Positions 21,856-33,758 of a DNA stretch of 64,000 nucleotides are shown here, in pieces. The notes below the pieces were generated by a model. The model had not been told where the DNA came from, did no database searches, and saw only the letters and a program-made list of their open reading frames with translations. Origin of the DNA: Gymnopus androsaceus JB14 (Eukaryota; Basidiomycota; Agaricomycetes; Agaricales; Omphalotaceae); NCBI GenBank assembly GCA_009733575.1, contig ML769449.1, forward strand, positions 124,001-188,000, read 5' to 3'. The translations under genes and the position numbers were made by a program. Position 1 is the first letter of the stretch; each line of letters starts with the position of its first letter.

Positions 21856-22699
21856 AAGTTTTCATACTTGTTGGGTTCTCGGTTGGTTCCGTTTGGGTTC
21901 AAGTTTGGCGTTGCGTTGAATTGCGTTGTCGGTGTAGAAGTAATTGAGGTAGCTAACTTATATGATACGAAATAGTCATATATATATATAGTAATAAGTA
22001 TACATAAGCTAGAATCGAGAGGATGGTGACCGTCAGTCTATTTCCACATATACTGAAACCATCGGTAGCAAATCGGTAGCTACACACCTATGTCGGACCG
22101 TCTTAGAGACATCAAATGATAGAGCTACTTTTGATCTATGATTACAGCGCTTTCGGGAAACCTTTAACAGATCCACCCAGAGAAATCGCAGCCTTTCACA
22201 ATCGACGTAAACATATAATACCGGTTTCCGTCGCATATGTCGATAGTTGCACGGTGCACCCGGAATCCACCTCAAAGTAACCACCTCCACAGATTTAAAG
22301 ATACCAGAGGTGCTTAGAGAGCGAGATTCATTCGAGATTGGGATACATGCGAACTTCAATGCAACTTCAATTCGTAGAGAGAAGTGGGCGCTAACTATTA
22401 GCGCTCATCCCGTACTTCAACTCCGGCCCTAGAGGTCCGTCGGTTTTGTCTCTTATTCATCGTTATTTGCTCAGAAAATCTCTTTATCGAGTACTTCCAG
22501 CTCTAAATTATCAACCAACCAATCTTCGACATGTCTTAGAAGGATACAATCAGAACATTCATCTATTTTCAGTAAAGCTAGGATATGGATTCGCATAGGA
22601 AATCCGAGCCATGGTTCTCATTTCTGGCGTTGTTTTACGCGTTAGTATGTGCTTCTATCCTTTGCTTTGCTTTCTTTTTATCTTGTTAACATCGAAACC
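21856..22699. other. Intergenic, nothing recognised
   Basis: No gene or element end is identified. A short ATG-led frame at 22585 (MDSHRKSEPWFSFLALFYA) could be a residual signal-anchor exon, but it meets a stop after a putative intron and has no recognised continuation. Confidence 0.3.
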
Positions 22700-22990
22700 A
22701 CAGGACCGACATTTTTCCGCTTCAATCGAAGGGAAGGACTGGATTTTCTTTTGGAAAAGACTGCCTTTCGATATTACAGGTCACATTCACACCATGCCGA
22801 CGCATGCTTTGCACGGGTAGACCAGTGCTAGGCGCCATTGCAGAGCTCCTGCTCTCCACCCTCGATTGCATTATTCATGGCCGTTTGATATATATATATC
22901 ATAAATCAGCGAGCTGGCGAAATTCTGCTTTATATTCGCAGGGAACGAAATTTGACTAGTCTATGTTCCACGTTCGTGCAGTACTCACCC

Positions 22991-24340
22991 ATGGCCAATG
23001 TCAATCCTAATCCAACTCAGTTGACGCTCGACAATGGTGCTTTTTCGCCGAGTTACCGATTCGGTGTTGGCATCTATCATCGTAATTGGCAACATTTTAC
23101 CAAACGAATTCCAACAAGTTGATGTCCCGTCTAGACCCGAACCGCAGACGCTCCCCAGCTCCATCTTATATTCCTAAATCCTCAGCCTCTTCGCAAGCCA
23201 GCTGCCGGATCGAAAGACGATCTACAACCCATCTTTATAGCCTCAGTGAGAATTCCTCAGCTCTAAAAGGCATCGCTACAAGGATGGTCGGTTGTTTGCA
23301 TGGCCAGCTGGCTCTTCTTCGCGGTCACGTCCGCGAGAAAGCTCCAGTCGGTCAAAGCATCTTTCTTTCGCTCATTCTCGCCGAAGACGACTTGCACCTA
23401 CACGCTATCCCAAATCGATGAATATCTCGACTACATCTCTTTCCCGGCCCTTTACCGCCTAGTAAAAAGGGGACTTCTCCTCAAACTCTCACTCTTATCG
23501 GAATCTACCACCTCAGCGCTGTCCCATACAAAAATATCATTCTCCATTACTCCGCATCACACGCAGTGTCATTGAATCTTCGGGTCCACCGACAAACGCG
23601 GTCGAGGCAGGTATTGCAGAAGATAGCTTGTTTTACTTCGCCATCCTGCGGGGTCTATCCGACTGGAGCCATGCTTACACTGATTGTCGGGATCTCGCAG
23701 GGTGATCATATGGTGGTGAGCTATATACTACTATCTGAATTTTATCTAGTTGTCTGACATATTCAGGAGGCAGCTTCTGAATGGTGCCAAATATGTGGTC
23801 GACGTGGCGTTTGGTGGTGATGGCCAACCAGACCAATGCACCTCATCCATGGAGTCTCGTAGCAGAGTATTGGCACACAAGAAACCCGATTCGTCCACGA
23901 CATATTCCTCAGCTAATGCACCAGGCGGGCGCTTCTCCGCGTCCCTCGCTTCTCAACGCAGTTCAACAAAACTTTGGATTATATCAGTATCGCACTTCCT
24001 CAGCGCAAGATTGGAACAGCTGCTACTGCTTTTCGGAACTCGAGTTCTTGCCTCGCGGTTTTGAGGTCTTGACTTGCTGCACATTAACGAGCCCAGAAGC
24101 TTTCACACCTTCACACGTTTTGTTGTCAGCTTTTTCGGAAGGATGAAGACGGAGATAGGACTAAGAGGGTAGAGATTTACGGCAAGGCGATGCTACTGAA
24201 TGGGGAGGTGAAGAGAAACGGATGGAAGAACAGAAACGGTGTGCTCTTGTACGTCTGAAGCGGATAGGGTGGAGGCTTTGAAGGTGTATCTTAGGATAGA
24301 GTAGAGGACGGGTCTACGCGGTCGATTTTTGGGGGGCTAC
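22991..24340 (+). pseudogene. Arylamine N-acetyltransferase-like, unit 1 copy
   Basis: Pieces in three frames follow the order of fungal arylamine N-acetyltransferases. IDEYLDYISFP (about 23421) and AVPYKNIILHYSASH (about 23525) are followed by RYC, the expected catalytic Cys position (about 23609). GVYPTGA, VVDVAFGGDG (the Asp-bearing motif, about 23800) and QDWNSCYCFSELEFLPRGFE (about 24010) come next, with EADRVEALKVY near the end. The family transfers acetyl groups from acetyl-CoA to aromatic amines through a Cys-His-Asp triad. Frame changes between most motifs make this a pseudogene. It lies directly upstream of the permease, as in unit 2. Confidence 0.65.
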
Positions 24341-24587
24341 TGAGTAGACGATCTGTGGTGGCAGAGTTATTTGCAGTTCAACATATCATCGAGTCGCAAC
24401 GTTCATACGCCACCAAGTTGGGTTACCCTATAGAAACTTTTCAGAGATTCATAACTGTCCATGTTAAGTATCACTCTAGCTGCGAGTGTCTGTATTTTTT
24501 TTTGTTGATTTCAAACATTTCAGTCTGGTCGACGCAATGTTTTGTTTACAGCTGTTTCCAAATTTGTAGCATAGATTTTGCGAAACG

Positions 24588-24712
24588 TAGGTTCGTTCCA
24601 AGCCCGTTCCTGATTGGCTGATCGTGTTTGTACATCTTTTTGTTTCGGTTTATTTGGATCAAATCAAAGAACGACCCGTTACCGGGCCGGAGCAAGGCTT
24701 GCTCCGAACCTA
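24588..24712. mobile_element. hAT-type MITE nested in the Tc1-like left repeat
   Basis: The 125-bp element has ends TAGGTTCGTTCCAAGCC and, inverted, TAGGTTCGGAGCAAGCC. It is flanked by a perfect 8-bp duplication GCGAAACG (24580-24587 and 24713-24720). The 8-bp duplication and terminal TAG fit the hAT superfamily. It has no coding capacity. Confidence 0.88.
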
Positions 24713-24829
24713 GCGAAACGCTCTTTAGTGATCTTATTTACAACCAAATAAAAACGTCATGCCGGAGCCTCGAGGCAGCTGCGGACGCCTCTGCTCCAAT
24801 GCTCCACTGCACGGTCACCTGCATATTCC

Positions 24830-25033
24830 TCAGGTCTCCTCGACGCTAGACAATCTAAATTCCGAGACTTTCCCAGTTCTGAGCACATTTGCCTTCACCC
24901 TGCTAACTGTCGATTGGGAGACGTGAAGTTTGTGAGCTGTAGTAACTTGGTTTTCGGTCAATGAAAGAAGGTAGATTTTTTCTTTTGCAGCTGGATGAAT
25001 GTAGCGAAAATTGCCCATTGTTGTTCGAGGCAA
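24830..25033 (-). pseudogene. Tc1-like transposase N-terminal HTH fragment
   Basis: The 67-residue minus-strand frame contains KEKIYLLSLTENQVTTAHKL then VSQSTVSRVKA, the first helix-turn-helix of Tc1/pogo-type transposases that binds the terminal repeats. The frame ends before any DDE/D catalytic motif, consistent with an internal deletion. Confidence 0.7.
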
Positions 25034-25586
25034 GGTTCGAGGAGACAGAAGGAGACATCGGTCAAAATTACATCATAGCCGACACTGGCCGAGCGGTGGC
25101 TTGTTTGGTTATAAATAAGATCACTAAAGAGCATTTCGCAAAATCTATGCTACAAATTTGGAAACAGCTGTAAACAATCCGTTGTAAACTTGCATAAATC
25201 GCGTCAACCAATTTTTTTCAAGGTGTCAAACAGTCTCCGTTCGCAGAAGAGTTGCTCGGCTGATCTTCATCTCCGAGTTTGTATCGTAGATGTCCGTTGA
25301 TCGCAATCCCCGAAAGGGAAATTTTCGTCCGAGCTTCCTTCCATCCTTGCATCCGACCCTTTCCTTCCTCTCTTCTTTCATTAACGGTACATGCTCTCAA
25401 AACCCGCCTTGATCACGGAAGTAATCATGGTAAGATGTCGCTAGTCTATGCAAGAGAAGCGAACAAGCCATCGACTCGGAAGCGTTTTACTTATTTGAAG
25501 GTAGCTGTGCTTGTCTCGCTTTTGAGGCAACTCCATTGCCTAGGATTATAAAAGTCTCTTCCCCCCTCGCTTATCATCACAGTACT

Positions 25587-27494
25587 ATGTCGTCTCCAGC
25601 GAACGAGAAGGATGAGCATTCAGCATTCGGCAGCAATCATGATATCGAATCAGCCTCAGTACATATCATTCAGGAAGATGTGTTTGTGGAGGAAAAAGAT
25701 CTGAGGTGAGTTCTTGCTTTGTTTCGAGCCCCTCCCCTGCAAAGTATTGATGTTGTCGATTCTACTAGGAGGGGCCTCAAACAACGTCATATTCAGATGA
25801 TAGCGTTTGCTGGGACCATTGGCACGGTACGTATATCGTGACGTCTATCTGACATTGAAGTATTTCTAACATGAAAACTAGGGTCTGTTCCTTGGCTCAG
25901 GTCGTGCTCTCGCAACCGGTGGTCCAGTAGGAGCCTTCCTCGGCTACCTCTTCACCGGTTTTCTGGTCTCTGGAGTCGTCATCTCAATCGCGGAGATGAC
26001 TGCACTCGTACCACTAACTGGAAGTGCCATTCGTCAAGCAGAATACTTTGTCGATCCAGCATTATCGTTTGCCCAAGGATGGAACGGTATATATACTGCT
26101 TGTGTCGGTTTTCCTGCTGAGATCACTGCCGGCGCAATACTGGTGGAATTTTGGACTACATCCGTTAGCAATGGGGTTTGGATAACCATTCTCGCGTTTC
26201 TTGTAATTTCAGTCAACATGCTTCCTATACGAGTCTATGGGGAGTTGGAGTTTGGGTTTTCGATGCTTAAGATTCTTCTGATAGTGGGTTTAATTATCAT
26301 GGTACGTTTCCTGGAACCACTTTTCAATGCACATGCTTATTATCCTTCAGGGATTATGTATAGATCTGGGTGGTGTCTCCGGCCAGCCTCGTCTTGGTTT
26401 CCAATATTGGAGGAACCCTGTAAGACCTACCCATGCTTCGTTATTGTTGAGACTGACTTCATCCCAAAGGGCCCATTCGTACAGTATCTTGGAATTCCTG
26501 GCACGCTCGGACGTTTCCTGGGATTTTGGAAAACCTTCTCCAACGCTGCTTATGCTTACTCCGGCGTAGATGGTATCGCGGGAGCAGCAGCTGAAACTCA
26601 AAATCCCCGTCAGAACATTCCAAAGGCTGCAAAACGTATCTTTTGGAGGGTCCTTATGTTTTATGTGGTTACCATCTTCATCGTGACGTTGATCGTTCCC
26701 TCCAATTCCAAGGACTTGCTGAGGGCTACGGGGAACGCGGCGCAGTCTCCGTTCGTTATTGCGGCCAGTCTCGCTGGTATAAAAGTGGTTCCTCATATAA
26801 TGAATGCAGTGATCCTCACATCTGCATGGTCTGCTTTAAACTCTGGCATGCTTGTAAGTTCTTTCATCGTACTTGGTAGCGGATATCGTTAATGGTTCGC
26901 GTCTAGGGAGCCTCCCGAGTGTTGTACGGTTTAGCGAGTGAAGGCCATGCACCCCGGTTCTTCCTCAAAACCAATCGGTTTGGTATTCCCTACTTGTGCG
27001 TAGCGTTCATCGGGTCCTTTATGGCTCTCGCGTATATGACTCTATCGACCAATGCCAGCACCGTCTTTACCTGGTTCCAAGACTTGTCATCCGCCGCCAC
27101 TCTTGTAAACTGGAGTATCATCTGCATAGTGTACCTTCGCTTCTATTATGGATGTAAGCATCAGGGTATCGATAGAAAAGAACTACCTTGGGCTGGTCCG
27201 TTTCAACCCTACGCCGCCTGGGTGGCACTGTCTGGGTTCGCCTTGATCCTTTTAACAGGAGGTTTCTCGGTATTCATTCATGGGCAATGGAACACGGAGA
27301 CATTCATCGCGGCGTACTTCGACATTCCGCTGATCTTTGCGATATATTTTGGGTACAAGCTGGTAAAGAGGACGAAGATTGTAAGCTATGAGGAGATGCC
27401 GATTAGGTATTACATGGAGATTGCTCGACAAAACCCCGAGCCTCCAGAGAAGCCTTTAAAGGGATGGAAGCGCCTTGCGATTCTGTGGTCTTAG
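25587..27494 (+). CDS. APC-superfamily amino-acid permease (yeast amino-acid transporter type)
   Basis: Six exons (25587-25705, 25769-25826, 25882-26301, 26351-26419, 26470-26853, 26907-27494), with introns of 50-63 nt, give 545 residues, the usual length of fungal permeases. The acidic cytosolic N-terminus (1-45) is followed by the TM1 hallmark GTIGTGLFLGSG (55-66), then EMTALVPLTGSAIR and FVDPALSFAQGWN (115-127). Later come ETQNPRQNIPKAAKRIFWR and a C-terminal tail ending LAILWS. About twelve hydrophobic segments are visible. It would import amino acids across the plasma membrane with protons; the substrate is not predictable. All splice joints keep frame. A degraded NAT-like gene lies just upstream. 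Its paralogue is at 36002. Confidence 0.88.
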
Positions 27495-28043
27495 ACCTGT
27501 GGGACAGTTATATATCGAAGAGCCTCCATACATTTAGATCTACACTGTAGCTTCGCCTTCGCCTTCGTTTTCTCCTCTATCGAATTCACTAATGTATTGT
27601 AACTTCGCATATGTATACTTCAGTTAGTAGCACAGACAATCAGCCTTGCCCTCATTTAATAACATTTAAGAGTCCTTTAACTATAACTAATCATTAATAG
27701 CATTAAGGATGCTTTTGCGCTTGATGTCTGAGTCCTGGCTACCTAAGTATACCTTGTCAACCTTGCTTCCTTTCCCCCCATCGAGCTTCCCTGTACCGAC
27801 CGTGACCATTCATTAACTAACAGCCATACATCACAACCATGTATGGAATTCATACGGAGTGTATGGTACCATACCTCCATGCGCCTGTGAGTGTGCTGAT
27901 GCAATGCTGACTCAGAACTCGTGTAGTAGCACATGAATCCCAGGTACATTCTACTGCTTTATGCATACGACTCGATGCATACGACTTGATACAGTATTTC
28001 AGTGTTCCAACTCTGGGCCCTCTTCATAAAGTATTCTTGAACA
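27495..28043. other. Convergent spacer between permease and GH76 gene
   Basis: The first 250 bp correspond to the 3' flank shared with unit 2. No further gene is seen. Confidence 0.4.
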
Positions 28044-30512
28044 TTATCCAATGTGTGAATAGTTAGGTGGTGACTCTTCCCAATGAGGACCAGGCTGTAG
28101 CCTTTGGTTTAACAATCGGAGTAGCTCTTCCGTTGTCATCCCATTTCCACTATTCTGCATTTCCGCATTCAACGCGTTTTGAACTCGAAATTCGACCGCA
28201 GAAGGTACAGAATCCAATGAGGTAAGGTTGTCGGACTCATCAGCTTGAAGGTCTGTCTCTTCATTATCCCTGTTTCTGGACAGTCCGTGAATGTCTCGAG
28301 CATATGGAATTTGCCGTTTTCCATTCATTGGAAGGATTTCTCCTGGTGTGGATATAGATGGGGTGTTTCTGTCCGTGAAGGCTTTTCTCGGTGGTATAGG
28401 TTGGCTATGATTGGAATTTGTTGCAAAAGCATCAACACTCAAATGTTTGCTCTGGAAAGCTAACTGGCGTTTTGAGTGATGCTTTCGAACCAGAAATGCT
28501 CCCACTGCCATTAACATCAAGAAAGCGAGGCTTCCTACAACACTAGCAATAATAGTGGTTCTATCGCTAGATTGTGATGTAGTAGAAATCGGGGGACTCG
28601 GTGCCTTGGATGGGCTAGCTGTACCATTGGTTGAGGGAGAGCCTGAAGAGGTACTATTTATAATACCAATGGCATTAACCAGAATGCTGAGAGCAGTTGT
28701 TTGGTTTGGGCCAGACAAAGTGTATTGAGCAGAAGGAGGGCCAACCCAAGGCCCATAGATAGTTCCATTAAGTGTCCCTTCATTGACTGCAGCATTGTAC
28801 TATTCACCAAACACCGAAGCAGATCAGCTCGTTGACTAGAAAATGTAACAGTTCGTTGTACCTGAACAGCAAGGTAGCTTGCGGTGTAATTTTGCAACAA
28901 GGGGTCCACGGTCCTTGTGTGCACAGCCATTACGCCTCTGATTAAATGAATATCTCCACCACCCACAGCTAAATCAACGTCAAAAGAAATTAAGGAAAAT
29001 CGAACAGGCGGACAACACTTACGATGGCCATACGCACTAGGCCCTGCAGTAGAAACAATAACCCCATGTGCAGATTCAGGCTGCCAGAACGTCGTAGCAT
29101 TTGTGCCAGCTGAAATAAGATTGTATAACCTATAATATTGATGGTTTTAGTATGCATTGATACCAGACCGCAAATTTGGATAAGTCACGAATAAATATTC
29201 GGTAGAGGCTGTAGAGAGTTGAGTATTGCCATGCCTTCCATCATGACTCCCGAATTGTATGGGTAAGCCACTCCACCCACTTCACAACTATCACCAAAAA
29301 TTCCATCTCTTACAATTCCCCCGGAAATTAGCTGAGATGTGAAGAATGTAAAAGCTGATTGTGCAGCATCCATATATGTTTGATTGGAAGTTGCCTCAGC
29401 AAGCAATGCGGAGAGACTGAAAACAGCGTTTTAGTCTAAGTGAAGATGACCAACCATGTAATTCATACACAAAAAAGGCTCTAGAGCTCACTTATTATTT
29501 TCACCTCATTAAATTATGAGCAATACCACTCACCCAGTCGCAAGTGCATTGATATATGTGTTGTCTGATCCTAGAGCTTGCTAAAGATAGACGCTATGTA
29601 TGAGGAATTTGTGGAAAGTCAACAATTCTTGAAAATCACCCAAAAGGTTCCTCCAGCTAGGGTCCCTACAGTGAAGACAAGAGATTGAGTTAAAGTTGGC
29701 TCATATCCTTAAAATACGTACCAACAGAGCATTGCGGTGGAATTGTCCAGTTCATTCCCGGAAATGAACCAGCCTGGACATCTGCTGGCTTGATGGTCCA
29801 GTTATAACCAAATGCCCATGAGTTTTCTGCATACTGAAGATATAAAGGATCTCCATAGGCCCTGTGTGCTTGCATGGCTGCATATCCATAGACTCTGCCA
29901 AACAGGATAAAAGTCACATTAAAACCTAAAAGTCAAATAATTCAATAGAGCTTACAGGGCAGTATCGAGGCTAAGCAAGCAAGAAAAGTTATTCTGATTG
30001 TAACCATTGTACCAAAGATTGGTTCAAGCTCTACTCACTATTGCCCTGAAAAATCTGGATTATCTTTTGCAACACTTGCAAAGTAGCTTTGAACTTTGTC
30101 CTGGTATGTGGTTTGATTAGTGAGATAATCAAACAGCGCCAATTCCCAAAAGAATGTTCCAGGCATCGAAAACTCGGGGGGATTATCTAGAACCAATGGT
30201 GAGTGTCTTTCCGATTGTGTTGATCAGGTATTGACCTTTAAACTCTACACTGTTACTAGTCTGATTCACCAAATTATCAAAGATTGGCTGAAACGCATTT
30301 TCAGATGTTTTGATACGTGCAGTTACTGGTGTTGTAATTGTTGTGTTCTGGAAAAGTATTGATAGTAGAGCTAAATTGCACGATACCGCTGTCAAACCGC
30401 CATTGCTTACCTGCCAGAAAATAGGGGTTGTTACATTGAATGACTGAGCAATTGTCCCCATTACTGATTCAAGTGCCAGGAGAACTGCCACTCTGATAGC
30501 ATTCAGGAGCAT
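28044..30512 (-). CDS. GH76-family glycosidase-like protein with C-terminal membrane anchor
   Basis: Eleven exons join in frame to 606 residues: 30512-30411, 30347-30236, 30186-30039, 29970-29956 (15 nt), 29894-29722, 29665-29640, 29580-29534, 29416-29189, 29129-29023, 28968-28862, 28799-28044. A signal peptide (MLLNAIRVAVLLALESVMGT) leads. The GH76 body follows with FFWELALFDYL, YGYAAMQAHRAYG, AGGTFW, YINALATG, CEVGGVAYPYNSGVMMEGMA and WQPESAHGVIV. A Ser/Pro-rich linker, one membrane segment (about 438-459) and an Arg/His-flanked cytosolic tail complete it. GH76 enzymes cut alpha-1,6-mannan, and fungal members act on wall glycoproteins. The paired Asp that I would expect before GGxxW is not visible, so activity is unsure. 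Confidence 0.82.
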
Positions 30513-31200
30513 GGCATGCAGCAGCAATAAATCAGTTGGAGCTGGATAAATGTTGGCTACTAGGGAGGTAGGACGAAAGGAAAGGATTTCATTAGTAACA
30601 CGTAGTATTTAAGTCACCAGTATAATCTATTCCAATAGCTGTTGCAAAACAAGATCCGTTACAGTCAGCCACAGTGATTCAAGCGTCCTATTGAGTCTGA
30701 AACTCGGCAAGGCGATTCTGATCTTGATTTGATTCAGCTAATTTTGGGTTGCCAGGGCTTCTCGGGATGGGTGCCGGGTGGTTTGCGTGCAGCCAAGGAG
30801 TTGCCGAAGGTAAGGTAAGTACTTGGGGGTTGGCGCAGAGTGATCCGCAGTATGATTTTGCCCCAAAGCAAACCATGATGAAAAATTTGCCTTCTAGATC
30901 TTTGGCGCTGAGCACCATCAAGTGATCAAAGGCTGAGCATTCCAGATCCACGGGAGTCGAAGTTAGAGCAAAGTTAGAGTTTGTTTAACTGGATTCCGAT
31001 CAGTCCGGACTCCAGTTTCCGGGTAGATTCAGCGCAGTAATAAGTAATGATCGATTTGTGTCCTCTACGTGCTCCCTACCATGGCCAGATATCAATGTCA
31101 GAAGCCTCAGAAGACTCCTTACTATAGCCTACTACTATTTCACCACTGTCACTTTCCTTGCCATTGTGTATGTAACTTCTGGATATTAGGCCCATCCACC
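30513..31200. other. Upstream region of the GH76 gene
   Basis: No gene is recognised. It holds the presumed promoter of the minus-strand GH76 gene and ends at the boundary of a non-autonomous DNA element. Confidence 0.35.
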
Positions 31201-31202
31201 CA

Positions 31203-32783
31203 CATCAGCAAAACCTGGGTGTTCTGTACAGAACCCACAGCACTTATAGGACCCATAGCAAGGTACCCCTCTGTACAGAATTGTGGGATGCTATGGGTTG
31301 CTGTGGATTGCTGTGGACTTTGCGGGAACGCCACCATCAGGGTTCTATTCAATATTGATTCAATACCAAATATATTATTCTTTTGGACTGTTTCCCTGGC
31401 TTGCGAGAGCGAAATACTAGCAAAATATTCATAAAATCATTTCATTGGCAATTCTAAACACTACTAATACTACAACATACATACTTGACTCTTTCACCAG
31501 GTCCACAAGTGGTGTAAAATTGTATACAAGGCTAGTCAACTTTGACTCCTACCATTTAGTGCTCCAATAACTCAACTTCAAGTCATGACTTATTGGTGTC
31601 AAGCTGGTCTGAAGCTGAGCCAAGTCAAGTTAAACATGGACCAACTTCAGAGCTGCTCCGAGTGACTTAGTTGCAACTCTAGTCACAAAATTGCAGGCCT
31701 TCAAGAGGCCATACTTGTTGTTGAAACTGATACTCTTTCTTTCTTTCCAGTATCCTGTACACTATTGGAGGTAATTGGAAAGCTTTTTAGCCTGGTTTGA
31801 CTGAACCACATGTCATATGGTTGTCATTAGGGTTGGTCATGGGTATACCCCCGTGTATTTTTGCCCTGACCCATACCCCTACCCTTCGGACCCTTACCCA
31901 CAGTACCATGGGTTTTCATAGAGCGGGTTTTTCACTGGCAAGGGGCTGGAAGAAGGGATGAACATCAAAAACCTTCAGAATCATTGTAAAATGTAAGTTA
32001 AAGCTTAAATACAACAGATTTTCTGCAATAGCGAGGCAGAACATACCTTTTAAATTCTGCGGGTATAGAAGGCTTGTACCCCTGCCCAAAATACCATGGG
32101 TATACCCATGCCCATGACCAACACTAGTTGTCATGGAGCTGGGCCTGGTCACCTGTACAGGCGATACTCATTCTGTCACCAACTTGCTTGACAAGGTTCT
32201 CTGTCTTCTCCTTAAACTGTTTTGAGTGTATTTAGTGCAAGCTAGATGCTAAGGCAGTCTATCAAGAATTCAACATATCCTACCTTACATAGAAAGTGGA
32301 GCAACTTGAATCGGCTGAATCCATGACTGAGCCGAGTCATTTCCTATTTAGGCCAAGTTGAGTTGTTTGAAAGCCGAAGTTGGACAAAGTCAAGTCAAGC
32401 CACATCAAGCCGAGTTATTGGAGCACTACTACCATGTCATCAAATGACACTAAAAGATGTCATCAGACATATAATTAGAGCCTCTGAGTCAAAAATTGCA
32501 GAGAGCAGAACTTACAGTCTGAGTCAAGTTGAGCTTAGTGGGGGGAGGAAAAGACATCAAACTCATGAAAACCATTGATTAAATAGTGTCCAAGGTCCCC
32601 ATTGCTGTATCCATCAGCTGGAAATGACAGGTGTCAGAATGCTCAAGCAACGGTCAACCTACAGCATCTTACAGGACCTCATAGGACCTCATAGCATTCC
32701 ACAGCACTGTACAGTACTGTGGCTGCTATGGATTGCTATAAGCTGCTATAGTTGCTGTAGTGTTCACCCAGGTTCTGCTGATG
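31203..32783. mobile_element. CATCAG-family non-autonomous DNA element (copy A)
   Basis: The 1581-bp element starts CATCAGCAAAACCTGGGTG and ends in its inverse with one mismatch. The 2-bp flank CA is repeated at 31201-31202 and 32784-32785. Just inside the left end is the palindrome TTCTGTACAGAA, then ATAGCAAGGTACCCC, a box shared with copies at 33070 and 57256. The internal AT-rich part (TTCAATA, ACCAAATATATT) resembles those copies. A hAT-type MITE is nested at 31828-32126. No transposase is present. The superfamily is not identified. Confidence 0.65.
31828..32126. mobile_element. hAT-type MITE nested in copy A
   Basis: The 299-bp element starts TAGGGTTGGTCATGGGTATA. Its inverted right end reads TAGTGTTGGTCATGGGCATG. 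It is flanked by a perfect 8-bp duplication GTTGTCAT (31820-31827 and 32127-32134). TACCC/GGGTA words are repeated near both ends. It has no coding capacity. Confidence 0.9.
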
Positions 32784-33069
32784 CAATTTCGTCTACTAGT
32801 ATGTGATCCTTATTCTTTAGTTTCGTAGTAGGAGATCAATATATATATTTGAGCAAACCATAAGTGCGTAAGCTACTGATAACATATAGTGGGCATAGGC
32901 ATGCAGGAATATTAATTCCAATGCGTGAATAAATTTTTGCAATGAGAGACGGAATTAATTTTCCGACCTGGGGGTGCAGAGGATTCAGAAACCAATAACC
33001 TAACCATAACTGAATCCTTTGCCATTATCAGTATACTTATGCACTTACAGAAATTTCTTTTAGTGCATG

Positions 33070-33758
33070 CATCAGCAAAACCTGGGTGTGCTGGACAGAG
33101 CTGGACAGCTCTGTCCAGCACTCATAGCACCCATAGCACCCATAGCAAGGTCCCCATCTGTCCAGAGCTATGGATTGCTTAAAGTTGCTATGGATTTCGG
33201 GTGAATGTCGTCTGTCAGGGCAGGGATTCAATTCAAAACTAAATATATGACCGCTTTCAGAATTGATTCCCTCAATTAGTTGCGAGACCGAAATAATTAC
33301 AATAAAATCATATAATATTGTGGTAGTACTAAGTAGATGTCACGGTAGCGATTCGGAAAGTACAGTGTAAATAAAACTATAGTACTGTAAATACTAGATG
33401 GCGACACTAATGAAGCTTAATTAGATATATCAAACAAAGTTGAGGGGTGCAACTTACCGATGATGTCTAAACCAAAGCGACTCGGAGCTTTGACTTAGAA
33501 AAAAAAGGAAGCTGGGGAAGGAAGGAAGGAAGGGAAGGAAGTTACAACATTGACGCATTGATGCTATATAGCATTAGCGGGAGCGACTGACAGCTGTCAA
33601 GATGTTGACAGCTAGGTCAAGCACTCGGTTATCTCCCAGGAGCTCATAGTAGCTCATAGCAAGCCATAGCATTTCATAGCAGCCATAGTGCTATGACCTG
33701 CTATGGCTTGCTATAGATTGCTATGGCCTCTATGGCCATTGCCCAGGTTTTGCTGATG
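33070..33758. mobile_element. CATCAG-family non-autonomous DNA element (copy B)
   Basis: The 689-bp element has the 16-bp terminal inverted repeat CATCAGCAAAACCTGG, perfect at both ends. The 2-bp flank TG is repeated (33068-33069 and 33759-33760). A hairpin with 12-bp arms CTGGACAGAGCT / AGCTCTGTCCAG lies next to the left repeat. CATAGC and GCTATGG words occur in opposite orientations at both ends. A GA-rich tract (AAGGAAGG repeats) lies at about 33516-33541. Confidence 0.7.

Larger units (their letters stand above)
24547..25172 (-). mobile_element. Tc1/mariner-like element, internally deleted
   Basis: The element is bounded by TA on both sides. Terminal inverted repeats of about 66 bp begin CAGCTGTTTCCAAATTTG (24549) and end in its inverse at 25170. 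The left repeat is split by a nested 125-bp MITE (24588-24712) and continues at 24721. A minus-strand transposase N-terminus remains. With only about 490 bp of its own sequence, it lacks the catalytic domain. Unit 2 of the segmental duplication has no element at the matching place near 35625-35660. Confidence 0.85.
22700..27748 (+). repeat. Segmental duplication, unit 1
   Basis: This direct copy pairs with about 34000-38122. Anchors found in both are CAATCGAAG (about 22723), CACGTTCGTG (about 22970), the NAT-like remnant, ACAATCCGTTG before the permease, the whole six-exon permease, and TCCTGGCTACCTAAGTA at the right edge. Unit 1 additionally contains a Tc1-like insertion (24547-25172) absent from unit 2. 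Confidence 0.85.

Noticed and set aside
26347..26796. 149-residue minus-strand frame inside the permease (and its twin at 36847-37215)
   Set aside because: It is the shadow of the permease exons and is duplicated only because the permease is.
29130..29416. An apparent frameshift in the GH76 gene after NSLQPLPNIYS
   Set aside because: A canonical 59-nt intron (29130-29188) removes the stop and joins YS to LYNLISAG in frame.
30236..30347. Reading the first GH76 frame straight on to a stop at 30183
   Set aside because: A 49-nt GT-AG intron (30187-30235) gives a frame that continues into the conserved FFWELALFDYL segment, so the stop is intronic.
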